From Bacillus sp. sid0103 (GTDB lineage Bacteria > Bacillota > Bacilli > Bacillales_B > DSM-18226), in contig NZ_JAHUWN010000033.1 in the NCBI RefSeq assembly GCF_019219025.1, positions 1-64,000 of the forward strand: a stretch of 64,000 nucleotides of DNA, in the 5' to 3' direction. The position numbers and the translations under genes were made by a program. The notes below the pieces were generated by a model. That model was not told the origin of the DNA. It ran no database searches and was given only the letters and a program-made list of their open reading frames with translations. Below are positions 17,228 to 27,120 of this stretch, in pieces; position 1 is the first letter of the stretch, and each line of letters starts with the position of its first letter.

Positions 17228-17994
17228 TTATCTATAACCTTGTTATAAAATCCTTTGATTAGTAGAATTAAATATTAGCTTCTTGAACTCCTGACCCGTT
17301 AGGTTAAGTGCAAACCTTCACAATCTTTTTATCTAGTTTTCGTATCGAACCATCAATCAATTGAATTATGAAGCCTATATGTTTGTAATCCTAGCATATA
17401 CGGCAAAGAATGCGAAAAAATAACCTTTGATTTTATTATCAAAAGTTTTATAAAAGCTTAGTGGTCTAGGCTAAGCCTTATGGAGGTCTAAACTCAGAAG
17501 AATTTAAACATCTTAATAATATCATTTTCCGAATAGCATCACAACACTTTAAAGCGCTAAAGTCTTATGGAATAATTTAGAAAACATCGAATTTATTTTA
17601 ATCCCTTTTAAAGTTTCATCGCAAATTGATGAATAATGCGTTTAAAAATCATTTATTTTCATCTGGTTAGTTCCTATCCTTTTTTATTGCACTATTTGAG
17701 TCAAATATCTATTTTACATTTATTGGAATAAATATGATGCTTACAGCGAAAACTTAAATTAAGAGCAAGGAAATAAACACCTTTAGAATCGTCCTCCACG
17801 CAATTCCTTGCCCTATACTTTCTTTACCTTAGGCATCCCCCATGCCTGAGGGTTTCTATCTATGAAGTGTGCAGTAGGATAAAATTCTTTTTTGTTTCAA
17901 AATTAAGAATTTGCAATTTTCCATTCTTGTCCATTTCGGGATTCTTCGTTTTGACATACGATGTACTACTACTAAATTAGTGAGGTGATACATT
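17228..17994. other. Intergenic region with coding debris
   Basis: No intact gene is seen. A short + frame near 17485-17578 (SEEFKHLNNIIFRIASQHF) looks like the end of a broken gene. A 10-bp hairpin with a CCCC loop lies at about 17830-17853, without a T run. Confidence 0.4.
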
Positions 17995-18096
17995 ATGTCA
18001 GACGGTTATGGTCATGGTTCTCGTTTTGCTTTAATCGTGGTGCTTTTCATCCTTTTAATTATTGTTGGTGCATCCTTCATGAGAGGGTATTACTAG
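17995..18096 (+). CDS. YjcZ-family small sporulation-type membrane peptide
   Basis: The 33-aa product [20 protein letters not shown] continues into [14 protein letters not shown] Gly/Tyr-rich head followed by the [16 protein letters not shown] membrane helix is the mark of the YjcZ/SscA family of small spore proteins in Bacillaceae. GAGGTGA lies eight bases upstream of the ATG. Plasmid copies are common in spore formers and point to such a host. Confidence 0.85.
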   Translation: MSDGYGHGSRFALIVVLFILLIIVGASFMRGYY

Positions 18097-18638
18097 TTGA
18101 ATGCTGCAATAAAATAAGTCCATCTACCTTTAATTAATAGAAACGTCCATGCAACGCTTCTATTTACATTTTTCGGAAGTTGTTAACAAGATAGGTCGAT
18201 TCCGAATTTCGTCGTACTGTTCAGCACTTTAAATGTTGCGATTTTAAAATGTTCTTTTTAAAATGTCTCATATTTTTATTAATGCAAGAATAAAATTTTA
18301 TAGTCGGAATTAATTAAGTAGTTTTTTATAGTCATGAATTTCCATCGTAAATAACATATTTAGTAAGAATATATATAGTTATTAAAAAATACATATTTAA
18401 TAAGAGAAACATTATTAATAGGCATTTCAAAATTTCGGGGTATAACCGTTGTGGGAGTAGGGTTTTAGACTTTTTGGAGAGGAGTAATAACATAGTTTCC
18501 ACTATTGCACAAAAATCATATAAAAGAATACACATCTCCACAAGTATTTTTTTTAACTATTTACATATTCACAAGAGTTTATTTTAGAAATCAACAAATA
18601 CACAAGTATATATTCGGAACCTCTTACTCAAAAAAAAT
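18097..18638. other. Intergenic region
   Basis: No supported gene. The short minus-strand frames here lack ribosome sites and have unnatural composition. Confidence 0.4.
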
Positions 18639-18698
18639 AATTCCTTCCTGGAAAATCTGTCAGTGATTGGGACAGATTTTCCAGGAAGGAATTTTTTA
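18631..18698. terminator. Bidirectional terminator with 23-bp perfect stem
   Basis: Arms 18639-18661 and 18671-18693 are perfectly complementary, with TTTTTT after the stem on the + strand and a long A run before it. It ends the minus-strand initiator gene and shields it from the + side. Confidence 0.85.
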
Positions 18699-18783
18699 AA
18701 GCATGTAGGTTTGTATTTAAATTTTTGATAAACGCCAATAGCCCTTTGAAAGTTCATTTTTTTCAAAAGGCTAATTATTTCTA

Positions 18784-19902
18784 TTAAATTAGATTGTAAA
18801 GTGCTGGTTCTTGACCCGTTTTAGTATATTCCCTTATTTTGGCTTCAAAGATTAGTTCATAAGGCAGCTTCTTTAAAGCACCAGGGAGATACTTTCTGAA
18901 AGCCATCCTGAAAAAAGCACCGATTGAGTAAAAATGAAACGTTCCGGTTCGTTGTTTTTCTGTATGTATTAAGACTCCAATTTGATCCATTGTTTCTAAA
19001 AAGAAATTTTTTATAAAGCGATCCCTGACAGTGAATTTCTCACTATCTTCATCCAGTAAATAGTTCATTTTATTCATTACTTCCTGTTTAAAAGAAAGCA
19101 TGACATCAATTTGGTCTCTTGGTTTATATTTAATTTGATGTCCATCCAAGAAGTAGGTTAGCTCCTTTGATAATTTTGCCATAAGCGGGTTCACGTTGAA
19201 TTCATCTGTATTCTCTTCCACGCATTCCGGCTTCAAGGAAAAGCCAACTTTCTTAATCCATATTTGTTTACCACGAATTTCAATCCCAGTAAATTCAATG
19301 GAAAATAGAGCCTCTAAAACACTTAATGTTTTTCGGACTCCTTTTGCATTTTTGTTCAATTGAAACTTGAGTGTTTTCATCGTTCGTTCTTGCTTTACTT
19401 TCTCCACTTCACCCGTTTTGCTAAAAGACATACCAGTACGAAATTGGTTAAGCAAGGATAAGAGTAATTCGATCCCTTCAGGATTTGAAGTGCGTACGAA
19501 TTCAGCTAATATATTTGTGTCAAAAAGGCCATGTGGTATGATCAGGTAGTTGAGAACCCCACCATTATGTTCAGGTGTATTATACTTTTCGACATCTTTA
19601 AGCACTAAAACAGGTAATCCTTCGTGAATTTCCTCTTTCACAAAATGATGAGCTTCTAGAAATCGCTTTCCTCCCCAAAGAGTAGAATAAGAGATTCCAA
19701 GTTTCTTAGCCCATGAAGAAAGATTATATTCTTTTAGCATGCCGCGTTGATTCTGTTCTACTTCCAATTGCTTTAACATGGTCATATATACGACATAGGC
19801 AGATGCTGGAGGGCGCTCAAATGACTCATCGCGTAGAAAACGGAATTCTTCCAATATGGCATGGTGCATTCGAAAACCGTCGATTCTCATTTTACTGTTC
19901 AT
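18784..19902 (-). CDS. Probable plasmid replication initiator (winged-helix)
   Basis: The protein is 372 aa. Residues about 35-90 (PASAYVVYMTMLKQLEVEQN … NLSSWAKKLGISYSTLWGGKRFLEAHHF) look like a winged-helix DNA-binding domain as found at the N-terminus of Gram-positive theta-replication initiators. The rest is a mixed alpha/beta protein that I do not recognise. GAGGAGGG precedes ATG 19902. The upstream DNA holds the iteron array, starting about 150 bp away, which is the usual partner of such an initiator. Assignment as initiator rests on this context more than on motif identity. Confidence 0.6.
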   Translation of the reverse strand: MNSKMRIDGFRMHHAILEEFRFLRDESFERPPASAYVVYMTMLKQLEVEQNQRGMLKEYNLSSWAKKLGISYSTLWGGKRFLEAHHFVKEEIHEGLPVLVLKDVEKYNTPEHNGGVLNYLIIPHGLFDTNILAEFVRTSNPEGIELLLSLLNQFRTGMSFSKTGEVEKVKQERTMKTLKFQLNKNAKGVRKTLSVLEALFSIEFTGIEIRGKQIWIKKVGFSLKPECVEENTDEFNVNPLMAKLSKELTYFLDGHQIKYKPRDQIDVMLSFKQEVMNKMNYLLDEDSEKFTVRDRFIKNFFLETMDQIGVLIHTEKQRTGTFHFYSIGAFFRMAFRKYLPGALKKLPYELIFEAKIREYTKTGQEPALYNLI

Positions 19903-20010
19903 TCTAGGGGCCCTCCTCTCGTCTATTTTCCTAGCTTGAATTATAGCAGAATGGAAATAGAGGAAATGATACCCTTTATTAAGGGATTTTCAAAGTTGCA
20001 CAATAGGCGT

Positions 20011-20035
20011 CAATCCCCTGTCCCCCAAGGGATTG
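20011..20035. repeat. Inverted repeat upstream of the initiator gene
   Basis: CAATCCC and GGGATTG flank CTGTCCCCCAA. The hairpin lies about 110 bp upstream of the initiator start and could be an operator or part of the origin. Confidence 0.4.
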
Positions 20036-20057
20036 AAAAAATCTTTAAAATTTTTTA

Positions 20058-21478
20058 TGTGAAAGGAAACGTCATTATTTTTTATAATTTGTGCATATTG
20101 TGACAGGAAACGTCATACCTGATTGATTAATGGATTGAGAGAAACGTTGAAATATCAACGTTTTTTTAAAAGAGTCTATTAAAACAAAAGCAGAACTAAA
20201 AAACTTGCACAGAAATCTTTGCTAGTTTGTGTGAGAGGAAACGTCATTATCCTTCATTTTCAAACACAAGAAAGAGCAAACTTTGCAATAATTTGTGTTT
20301 TTATAAGAAATTAATGAATTTTCTCTATTCAACCAAGGATGTTCATTCAGTCAAAAAATGTAGTCTTTTGAAGGTTTTGTGCACATTGTGAGAGCAAACG
20401 TCAGGCAAAAAAAGTTGCACACAGGATTATTAATGTACTGCTGTGAAAGGGAGCGTCAATCATTTAATAATGACCAGGTCGCTTGGAGTAAAGAAAGGTT
20501 TCACATGATTTAGGCCTACTCTGTGCACATTGTGAGAGGAACCGTCAAAGTAGAAAATAAGTGCACAACTAGTAGAGGATGAGGATACTCTTTTATGCTG
20601 AATGAAGGATCTTTAAAAGGGTGTGCACATTGTGAGAGGAACCGTCAAAGTAAAAAAATAAGTGCACAACTAGTAAAGGATGAGGATACTCTTTTAAGCA
20701 GAATGTAGGATCTTTAAAAGGGTGTGCACATTGTGAGAGGAACCGTCAAAGTAGAAAATAAGTGCACAACTAGTAAAGGATGAGTATATCTCTTTTATGC
20801 AGAATGAAGGATCTTTAAAAGGATGTGCACATTGTGAGAGGAACCGTCAAAGTAAAAAAAAGTGCACAACTAGTTTATGATGGGTATATCTTTTTTTATT
20901 CAGAATGAAGGATCTTTAAGATGATGGATTGCACATTGTGAGAGGAAACGTCAAAGTAGACAAAATAAGTGCACAACTAGTAGAAGGTGAGCAGATAGCT
21001 CCTTTTTTTAAAAGAAAATTCTATAAAAGAATGTGCACATTGTGAGAGGAAACGTCAAAGTAGACAAAATAAGTGCACTGCCAGTAAAAGATAAGAGCCT
21101 ATCTCTTTTATTCAGAAAGAATGATCTTTAAAAGGCTGTGCACATTGTGAGAGGAAACGTCAAAGTAGACAAAATAAGTGCACTACCAGTAAAAGGTGTG
21201 CATATCTCTTTTATTTAGAAAAGAAGGATCTTTAAAAGGCTGTGCACATTGTGAGAGGAAACGTCAAAGTAGACAAAATTAGTGCATTACCAGTAAAAGA
21301 TGTGCCATATCTCTTCTATGCTGAAAGAATGATCTTTAAAATGGGATGTGCACATTGTGAGAGGAAACGTCAAAGTAGTCAAAATAAGTGCACTACCAAT
21401 AAAAGGTTAGTAGATATCTCCTTTATTCTAAAATGAAAGTTCTTTAAAAGGCTGTGCACATTGTGAGAGGAAAGGTCA
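20058..21478 (+). repeat. Iteron array, about 15 copies, the last ten with 100-106 bp spacing
   Basis: The core TTGTGAGAGGAAACGTCA, usually preceded by GTGCACA, recurs with starts at 20379, 20523, 20623, 20724, 20825, 20929, 21033, 21138, 21242, 21348 and 21454. Weaker copies lie at about 20058, 20091, 20230 and 20441. From 20523 on, the spacing is 100, 101, 101, 104, 104, 105, 104, 106, 106, close to ten helical turns. Each unit has a second AAGTGCAC about 40 bp after the first. The copies 20523-20825 read ACCGTCA and later ones AACGTCA. The array lies between the initiator candidate and a divergent operon, so it is the probable replication origin. Confidence 0.85.
20142..20167 (+). terminator. 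Terminator inside the origin region
   Basis: AAACGTTGA-AATA-TCAACGTTT is followed by T's on the + strand. No protein gene ends here, so it may terminate a short + transcript from the initiator leader, such as a counter-transcribed regulator RNA. That role is inference. Confidence 0.6.
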
Positions 21479-21561
21479 AAGCAAGAAAGAGTTGCACATT
21501 ACAATGGGTATACATGATGAAGAAAAGTTTTTTTGAATAGAAAGATAGGGATAAAGAAATG

Positions 21562-21591
21562 TTGACAAATGCAACAATCCTCAATCATAAT
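21562..21591 (+). promoter_or_regulatory. Sigma-A promoter of the 21624-23764 operon
   Basis: TTGACA (21562-21567), 18 bp and CATAAT (21586-21591). It lies directly downstream of the last iteron, so iteron-bound protein could influence it. Confidence 0.6.
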
Positions 21592-21623
21592 AACCTTAGA
21601 CTAGTAAATAAGGGGAATAAGAG

Positions 21624-22103
21624 ATGGGTTTTTTAGTAGGTGTTAAAGAGGCGGGGGAACTCCTTGGTTGGGACCGGAGAAAGGTCTCCACCTATCATCT
21701 GCGTGGTGTGCTGCCTAAACCAGTAATCAACTTATCAAGTGGTCCCATTTGGCTTCGGAAACAGATTGAATATTATAAGACTAGTAAAGAGTTGGGTGGA
21801 ACTACATATTATATTGATGAAGAAAAAGTATATGAATGCAAACATAATTATCCTATGAAAGAAACAAACTATTCACCTGAAGAAATTAAGGAATGTATGG
21901 GGAATTATATTGTTTATCAGGAAAAGGACATCCAACAACTGAGAAGTGCCATACTGGAAAAAAAACCGATTGCTCAGTTCCTTTCTTTTGAATCCATCAG
22001 CTATCTACATGATTTGGGTATTTTGGAGTCGGATGTTTTCCATGATTACATCCACAAGTACTCATATGAATACATAGGGACGACTAGGGAAGGACGGGAT
22101 TAA
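21624..22103 (+). CDS. HTH (excisionase/MerR-like) DNA-binding protein
   Basis: The 159-aa protein starts with GVKEAGELLGWDRRKVSTYHLRG, an AlpA/excisionase-type winged-helix pattern that reads 'helix-turn-helix then R-G-xx-P', followed by an unassigned C-terminal domain. AAGGGGAA precedes the ATG. It is co-transcribed with the next gene (5 bp gap) and lies at the edge of the iteron array, so it may bind the origin or control copy number. The family is not recognised further. Confidence 0.6.
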   Translation: MGFLVGVKEAGELLGWDRRKVSTYHLRGVLPKPVINLSSGPIWLRKQIEYYKTSKELGGTTYYIDEEKVYECKHNYPMKETNYSPEEIKECMGNYIVYQEKDIQQLRSAILEKKPIAQFLSFESISYLHDLGILESDVFHDYIHKYSYEYIGTTREGRD

Positions 22104-22108
22104 GAATT

Positions 22109-23764
22109 ATGTTAAATACCTTACAAAATAATTTTTTGAAAATTACGAAAACGATTTTTCCAGATCATCCTCAACTCTTTGACGAGTGGACCGATGATAT
22201 CGGTCATCTTATGGCAAGTCAAGTGGATTATCAGCCTTGCCAATCCTTAAAGGCGTTTTTCGTGATCATAGATCGTTTAGCAAAAGATCATGAATTGAAA
22301 TTTGAGAGTATGGAATATTGGGTCCAAGATTATAAAGATGAGATAAGAAATTTTGTCCTTCCATACATTCGGATCGTTGGGGAAGATAGTGCCCCCTATT
22401 CCTTAAAGTCTAGCAATAGACAAGTAATAAATTCTTTGTTAAATCAGAATTTTGCAGAGTCCGGTTCAGCTTTATTATTTCATAAATTAAGGGAAACCAT
22501 CAGTAAAAATGAATTTGACATTGCAACAGAAATACCCACTGCAAAGATTGCAGAGAAGGCATTAGAAGCGACTGCCCAAGTAAGATCCGAAAATGCTTAT
22601 CTAAAAATGAAATCCAATGCAGCGATTGAACAATGGAAAAATCTTACCTCTCAAGCCATCACCTCGATGGATGACTTAACGGCAGACATTTTCGATATCG
22701 TATCGATTCTGTGGATGCAGCAGGCCACTCATAAAGATCAAATGATTCATTTCCACACGGATGACGCCTTGAATCTAAGGAGATTGCAAGGACGGAGCGA
22801 AGAGTCTGACGGCTATCAAACCTCGTATCGGAAAAAAGAACGGGATGATATTATGAAAAGGTTGGCAGCACTGACGACCATTTGGATCAGAATTGAACGA
22901 GAAAATTTGAGGTTCATCAATGAGGATCAGGGTAACTTTGATGAAATAGGGCAAGTTCAATTCAATCCCCTGTTTTTGATTGATAGCGTAACCGTTGCCT
23001 ATCGGGGAGAAAATCCGATTGGTATTTATGAATGCAGTATTCGTCCAGGGGAAATACTTGCTAACTTCTTGTACGGATCCCAAAAAAGCAGTGGTTTTTT
23101 AGCATTAAAGACGCTCGAATACCATCCAACAAAGCAAAAGTACCATAAACGGTTATCACGGTATCTGTCCTGGCAGTGGAGGATTCGCCAAAAGAGTGCA
23201 GACTATCTAAGAGCCTATCATATTGGTGGAGATAAAGGGCTGTTAAAAGTCATGGATTTGGATGTAAACCCTCGATATGGTTCAAGGATTAAGGAGCAAT
23301 TTGAAGAAATATTAGATACTCTGCAGCAGGATGGAATCATTAAAGAGTGGAGCTATAAAGAAAAAGACTTAGAACAACAAATTGAGCAGGAGCGAAACTG
23401 GTTTGCAAACACCTGGTTGAAGGCCCGTGTTCAAATTATTCCTCCTACTGAAATCACTGGAATTGGTGATGACAGGGATTTATTGATGATTGAAGACTAT
23501 GATTATGAAACGGTGAATTTTTCGACCATGTTAAAGGGTTTGACGAAATTAGAGGTTGCTGCTTCCATTGAAACAGTTGAAGAAAAGGTGGTGACTCCTG
23601 AAAACATCAGTAGGGAAAGAAATAACCGAGGATTAAGCATATTATTGGCAGCAAATCAAATAGGTATTTCCCACAGTACCTTATCCCGGTATGAAAGGAA
23701 CTTAATTAAACGCCCGTATACCGAGAATTTAGAAAAAATGAAGGAATGGCTAAATGCAAAATAA
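22109..23764 (+). CDS. Unknown 551-aa plasmid protein with C-terminal HTH
   Basis: The protein is mostly helical and soluble, with no signal peptide or membrane span. The central part holds IWMQQATHKDQMIHFHTDDAL and later LSRYLSWQWRIRQKSADYL. The last 60 residues form an XRE-like helix-turn-helix (RGLSILLAANQIGISHSTLSRYERN). Its place beside the iterons and behind a small DNA-binding protein suggests a role in replication or copy control, possibly as a second initiator. I do not recognise it. Confidence 0.6.
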   Translation: MLNTLQNNFLKITKTIFPDHPQLFDEWTDDIGHLMASQVDYQPCQSLKAFFVIIDRLAKDHELKFESMEYWVQDYKDEIRNFVLPYIRIVGEDSAPYSLKSSNRQVINSLLNQNFAESGSALLFHKLRETISKNEFDIATEIPTAKIAEKALEATAQVRSENAYLKMKSNAAIEQWKNLTSQAITSMDDLTADIFDIVSILWMQQATHKDQMIHFHTDDALNLRRLQGRSEESDGYQTSYRKKERDDIMKRLAALTTIWIRIERENLRFINEDQGNFDEIGQVQFNPLFLIDSVTVAYRGENPIGIYECSIRPGEILANFLYGSQKSSGFLALKTLEYHPTKQKYHKRLSRYLSWQWRIRQKSADYLRAYHIGGDKGLLKVMDLDVNPRYGSRIKEQFEEILDTLQQDGIIKEWSYKEKDLEQQIEQERNWFANTWLKARVQIIPPTEITGIGDDRDLLMIEDYDYETVNFSTMLKGLTKLEVAASIETVEEKVVTPENISRERNNRGLSILLAANQIGISHSTLSRYERNLIKRPYTENLEKMKEWLNAK

Positions 23765-23795
23765 GCATTGAAATTCGGTGCTTATTTTTTTATTT
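23757..23795 (+). terminator. Terminator of the 21624-23764 operon
   Basis: AATAAGCA-loop-TGCTTATT overlaps the stop codon and is followed by TTTTT. Confidence 0.75.
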
Positions 23796-23799
23796 AAAA

Positions 23800-24627
23800 T
23801 TGTTCCAAGTGTTTATCTAAAGTGATGCATTCGAATTTTTCCATTCGCTTTAACACTTATAACAATTCCCTTCTCCTTGAATTAAGAATGGTGAAATTTA
23901 TGGAAAGAAACAATATGTATTTAGTTAGAATACTTTGTTGGTAGAAGGCTTAAATCCATCAACGCCATCCATAAGCTAGCAATTGGTAGGTTGGAATAAG
24001 ACGGAGTTTTGCCCTAACTTAAGTTATATGAACCGCCTTAAGGCGGAACAATAGCGTTAAAATACTACTGTCTGACAACTTTTTTCTTCGGAGGTCTGCT
24101 TCTATGCTTCCTATCCCCCTCCCCCTCCACTGAAGTTGATAAATTTTTTATTGCATACATGGGTATCTTCATAATAGAGAAGTATCCTTGTAGAAAAGTT
24201 CATTTCTAATGCCATAGCCATACCCCCTGCAAAAAATAGATGTTGAGTATATTAATAAGGATACCTTCTATGGAAATTAAGTCACTAGGCTTAATTTGGT
24301 GTATGTAATTTCACCAATAAATATAAATATAATCATCCACTGTGGTGTCTCTGAGCTAACTTCAGTAAGCTCGGACGACTATGCCTTGCCGATCTAAGGC
24401 TACAAATCCTGTAGTTGATGGATCATTTCCAGAATGCATAATCTTCTTAACCTTTCTTCTTTGCAATTATCTTGCAGCTGTGTACCGTTCAATTAATCTA
24501 TAATTTAAATTTTTTTTATTTTCATAAAGTTGTAGCTTGGTAGCTTGGATAAATTCATGGAAAAACTACCTTTTCGATAAAAATACCTATTATTGAAACA
24601 ATAGCAATTATTAATTAGGAGAAATGT
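23800..24627. other. Intergenic region
   Basis: No intact gene is seen in about 800 bp. The region includes a pyrimidine-rich tract near 24105-24130 and short open stretches without ribosome sites. Confidence 0.4.
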
Positions 24628-24726
24628 ATGCTTAAAGAATTATTATCTATAATGTTAATTTACATTGTTGTATTCCTTTTATTCCTAGGGATAACTTTTC
24701 TTTGGGTGCTACGGATTAAAAGGTAA
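24628..24726 (+). CDS. Small membrane peptide, 32 aa
   Basis: ATG 24628 follows TTAGGAGA by about eight bases. The product is a single membrane helix (LLSIMLIYIVVFLLFLGITF) with a basic end VLRIKR. It resembles in layout, but not in sequence, the 44-aa peptide at 16510. Function is unknown. Confidence 0.45.
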   Translation: MLKELLSIMLIYIVVFLLFLGITFLWVLRIKR

Positions 24727-25000
24727 TTTCCATTACATATCCCTCTTGTTTTTCTTCTTTGTTTTTAATTGCTTAAATTAATAATTATATTGTTATTAAT
24801 ATTATTGATTTTATATTTATTATTATTGTTATGGATGACATATATTTCATTATTAACATTGATAAGATTTTTTTATTATTGTTTTTCAAAATATCATTAA
24901 TTTATTGTTTTCTGTTGATCTAAATTATTTTTATTTTTAACTGTTATTCTTTGAAAATACCAAAATAAGGAAGAAGCTTTTATATTATCAAAACCAAATG

Positions 25001-25870
25001 GATGATAAATAAATGCTAAATAACATGTGGATAAGGACGAAATTTGATTGACCTATTTTCTTTATCCCTGAAATATTAAATGGGTGAAATATTTCATTAC
25101 TATCATTAACATTAACATATGTTATGTTGTTGTTATTGATATTGTTGTATACTTTATTAATGTTTTGTATAACATCATTAATTGATTAGTCGTTTTATAA
25201 AAAATCTAATTTGTAGCAATTATTAATTAACATTTTGAAAATATAGAAAACGGGTATAGGGACGATGGTTAAATATTATTTGTAACCAATGATGATAAAT
25301 AAATGCTAACAAATATGTGAATAAGGAAGGAACTTGATTGACCTAATTTCTTTATCCCTTGAAATGGTAAATGGTAAAAAATATAATTCATTATTAGTGT
25401 TAAAATAGACATATGTTAAATTGTTAATATTGATATTAAGGGATTTTAATAATGTTTTATATAACATCGTTAATTTATTTGTTGTTTTATAAAAGATCTA
25501 ATTTGTTGTTATTAATAATTGCCATTTGAAAATACAGAAAACAGGTATAAGGAGAATGCTTAAATATTATTTTGTAACCAATGATGATAAATAAATGCTA
25601 ACCAATATGTAGATTAAGAAGTAACTTGATTGACCTATTTTCTTTATCCCTTGTAATGTTAGGTGTGTTAAAAAATATATATCATTATTAGTGTTAAGAT
25701 TAATATATATATTGTTGTTACTTTTGTTATCATTGTGTAATTTAATAATTTTTTGTACAACATCATTATTGTATTTGTTGTTATTTTTTATTGTTACTAG
25801 AATATAAGGAAAATTGGGTAGAATGACTTTAATCTTTATATTTATTCTAAAATCGTAGCATTTTTCTATT
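25001..25870 (+). repeat. Three tandem imperfect 290-bp repeats
   Basis: GATGATAAATAAATGCTAA recurs at 25001, 25291 and 25583, followed each time by a matching block with TTGATTGACCTA and TTTCTTTATCCCT. The periods are 290 and 292 bp. The first two units carry an ACATATGTTA palindrome near the middle (25113-25124, 25409-25419); in the third it is decayed. These palindromes are the same type as those around the parA operon. Confidence 0.85.
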
Positions 25871-25887
25871 CCTCTATATAATTCAAA

Positions 25888-25918
25888 AAACGAAAAACCC
25901 TAGTGAATCACTGGGGTT
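25888..25918 (-). terminator. Terminator of the XRE regulator
   Basis: On the minus strand AACCCCAGTG-loop-CACTAGGGTT is followed by TTTTTCG. One mismatch in the stem. Confidence 0.65.
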
Positions 25919-25938
25919 AAAGGGGGGGGCTTTTACAT

Positions 25939-26163
25939 TCACATATCCCAAAAGTCGCTCATTTTGGCTTGTGGATCCACTTTACGTATCGCTTTTAATA
26001 GTTTTTTCATGACGTCCTGGCGTGGAATGTAGTCTTTATCGCTACATGCTTTAGTAACTGTATTTTTACTAACGTTAGCATCCTTAGCGAGATCTTGTTG
26101 TTCTAATCCTTTTTGATCTATCCACTTCCCCAGTTGACTCCGTGTTTTGCCTATACCCCACAT
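25939..26163 (-). CDS. XRE-family transcriptional regulator, 74 aa
   Basis: The single HTH domain reads LGKWIDQKGLEQQDLAKDANVSKNTVTKACSD with a C-terminal dimer helix. This short form resembles Cro/CI-type plasmid regulators. It reads away from the small genes at 26320-26860, and the region between holds paired TTCCCA/TGGGAA-like half sites (26190-26255), which may be its operator. GAAGGGAG precedes the ATG. Confidence 0.8.
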   Translation of the reverse strand: MWGIGKTRSQLGKWIDQKGLEQQDLAKDANVSKNTVTKACSDKDYIPRQDVMKKLLKAIRKVDPQAKMSDFWDM

Positions 26164-26319
26164 TTTTTATTACTCCCTTCTAATTCTTCTTATTCCCCAG
26201 TCTTGACTCTTAATCCCAAAAATATACGATTGATTCCAAAAAAGTTGGGAATAATGGACAAGCCATGGCACATACCTTGTACTAAGGACGTCAAGAGACG
26301 TCTAAAAGGGGGAATATAA

Positions 26320-26451
26320 ATGGTCACTTATGAACGGAAAATATTTAGGGATATGGAGATCTTATCAATTATGAATTGGAACCGATGTTCAGTTAATTAC
26401 AAGCATCGCTACCTTAAAGATGTAAAGGAGGCGTCATTTTATGGTATATAG
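26320..26451 (+). CDS. Small ORF, 43 aa, overlapping the next gene
   Basis: AAGGGGGAAT lies just before ATG 26320. The peptide (MVTYERKIFRDMEILSIMNW…) ends at 26451, overlapping the start of the next gene by 11 bases, so it may serve translational coupling as a leader. GACGTC appears twice within 16 bases just upstream (26287-26302). No family is recognised. Confidence 0.45.
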   Translation: MVTYERKIFRDMEILSIMNWNRCSVNYKHRYLKDVKEASFYGI

Positions 26452-26860
26452 ACCTACCATTCGTTATGATGATGTATTCAAAACCTATGTGGATACCCTC
26501 TTTCATGCTACTCATTTAGATCGGAATCAGATTATAAGGGCAGCTCTTTTTACGGCAGTCCATTCAAAAGAGTTTCATAAGTTATTAAAGCCCTATCAAA
26601 GGCGTGACGTCCCTCTACCTACTCCTTTATGGTCGCTAGAACAGAACAGTTTATGGCAACAGCAGTCCCCAAAAGTAAATACTGGAGGGAAGGACGTCAA
26701 TGAAGAGCAGACAAAAGCAGGAGAAATAATCAAGGATAATGAAAACACTATGAAACTAGTTCCCGAAAGTGAAAAAAAACGGAATATCCGATTCGAACAG
26801 GCTAAGATTCCTTCCGAACCAATTAAGATTACAGGCGGATTGGTTTTTACACTGGATTAG
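26441..26860 (+). CDS. Possible ribbon-helix-helix plasmid protein, 139 aa
   Basis: AAAGGAGG lies nine bases before ATG 26441. Residues 5-45 (TIRYDDVFKTYVDTLFHATH, LDRNQIIRAALFTAVHS) have the strand-helix-helix spacing of RHH DNA-binding proteins, and the rest is a polar, charged tail. It may be a copy-number or partition factor, since it lies between the origin and the partition region. This is a pattern-based guess. Confidence 0.5.
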   Translation: MVYRPTIRYDDVFKTYVDTLFHATHLDRNQIIRAALFTAVHSKEFHKLLKPYQRRDVPLPTPLWSLEQNSLWQQQSPKVNTGGKDVNEEQTKAGEIIKDNENTMKLVPESEKKRNIRFEQAKIPSEPIKITGGLVFTLD

Positions 26861-27120
26861 AATAAAAGGAGAGTATAAGTTACTTAATTCAAAGAGAATC
26901 GGTGGATTAACGATGGGCCTTAAAGGGATTTTGCTTATTACGGGTACTTGATAACTTAGAAATCCTTTTTAAAAGGAAGCCTGGTTATTGTTTGATGATG
27001 TACAATTTTTTATATTGTAAGCTCTGGCTTTATTCTTAGTAATGAATATGTTTTGTAAGGGTTTTGAGTTTTTTCTACAATTAAGGTTCTCGTTTGATGG
27101 TTTCCCACCTGATATCGTTT

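Noticed and set aside
19861..20103. 80-aa + strand ORF facing the initiator gene
   Set aside because: It overlaps the initiator start and the first iterons and shows no ribosome site. A regulatory RNA is more likely if the + strand is transcribed.
20058..21478. CRISPR array
   Set aside because: Direct repeats with regular spacing, but the spacing is about 100 bp, the sequences between repeats are similar to one another and no cas genes are near. It fits iterons.
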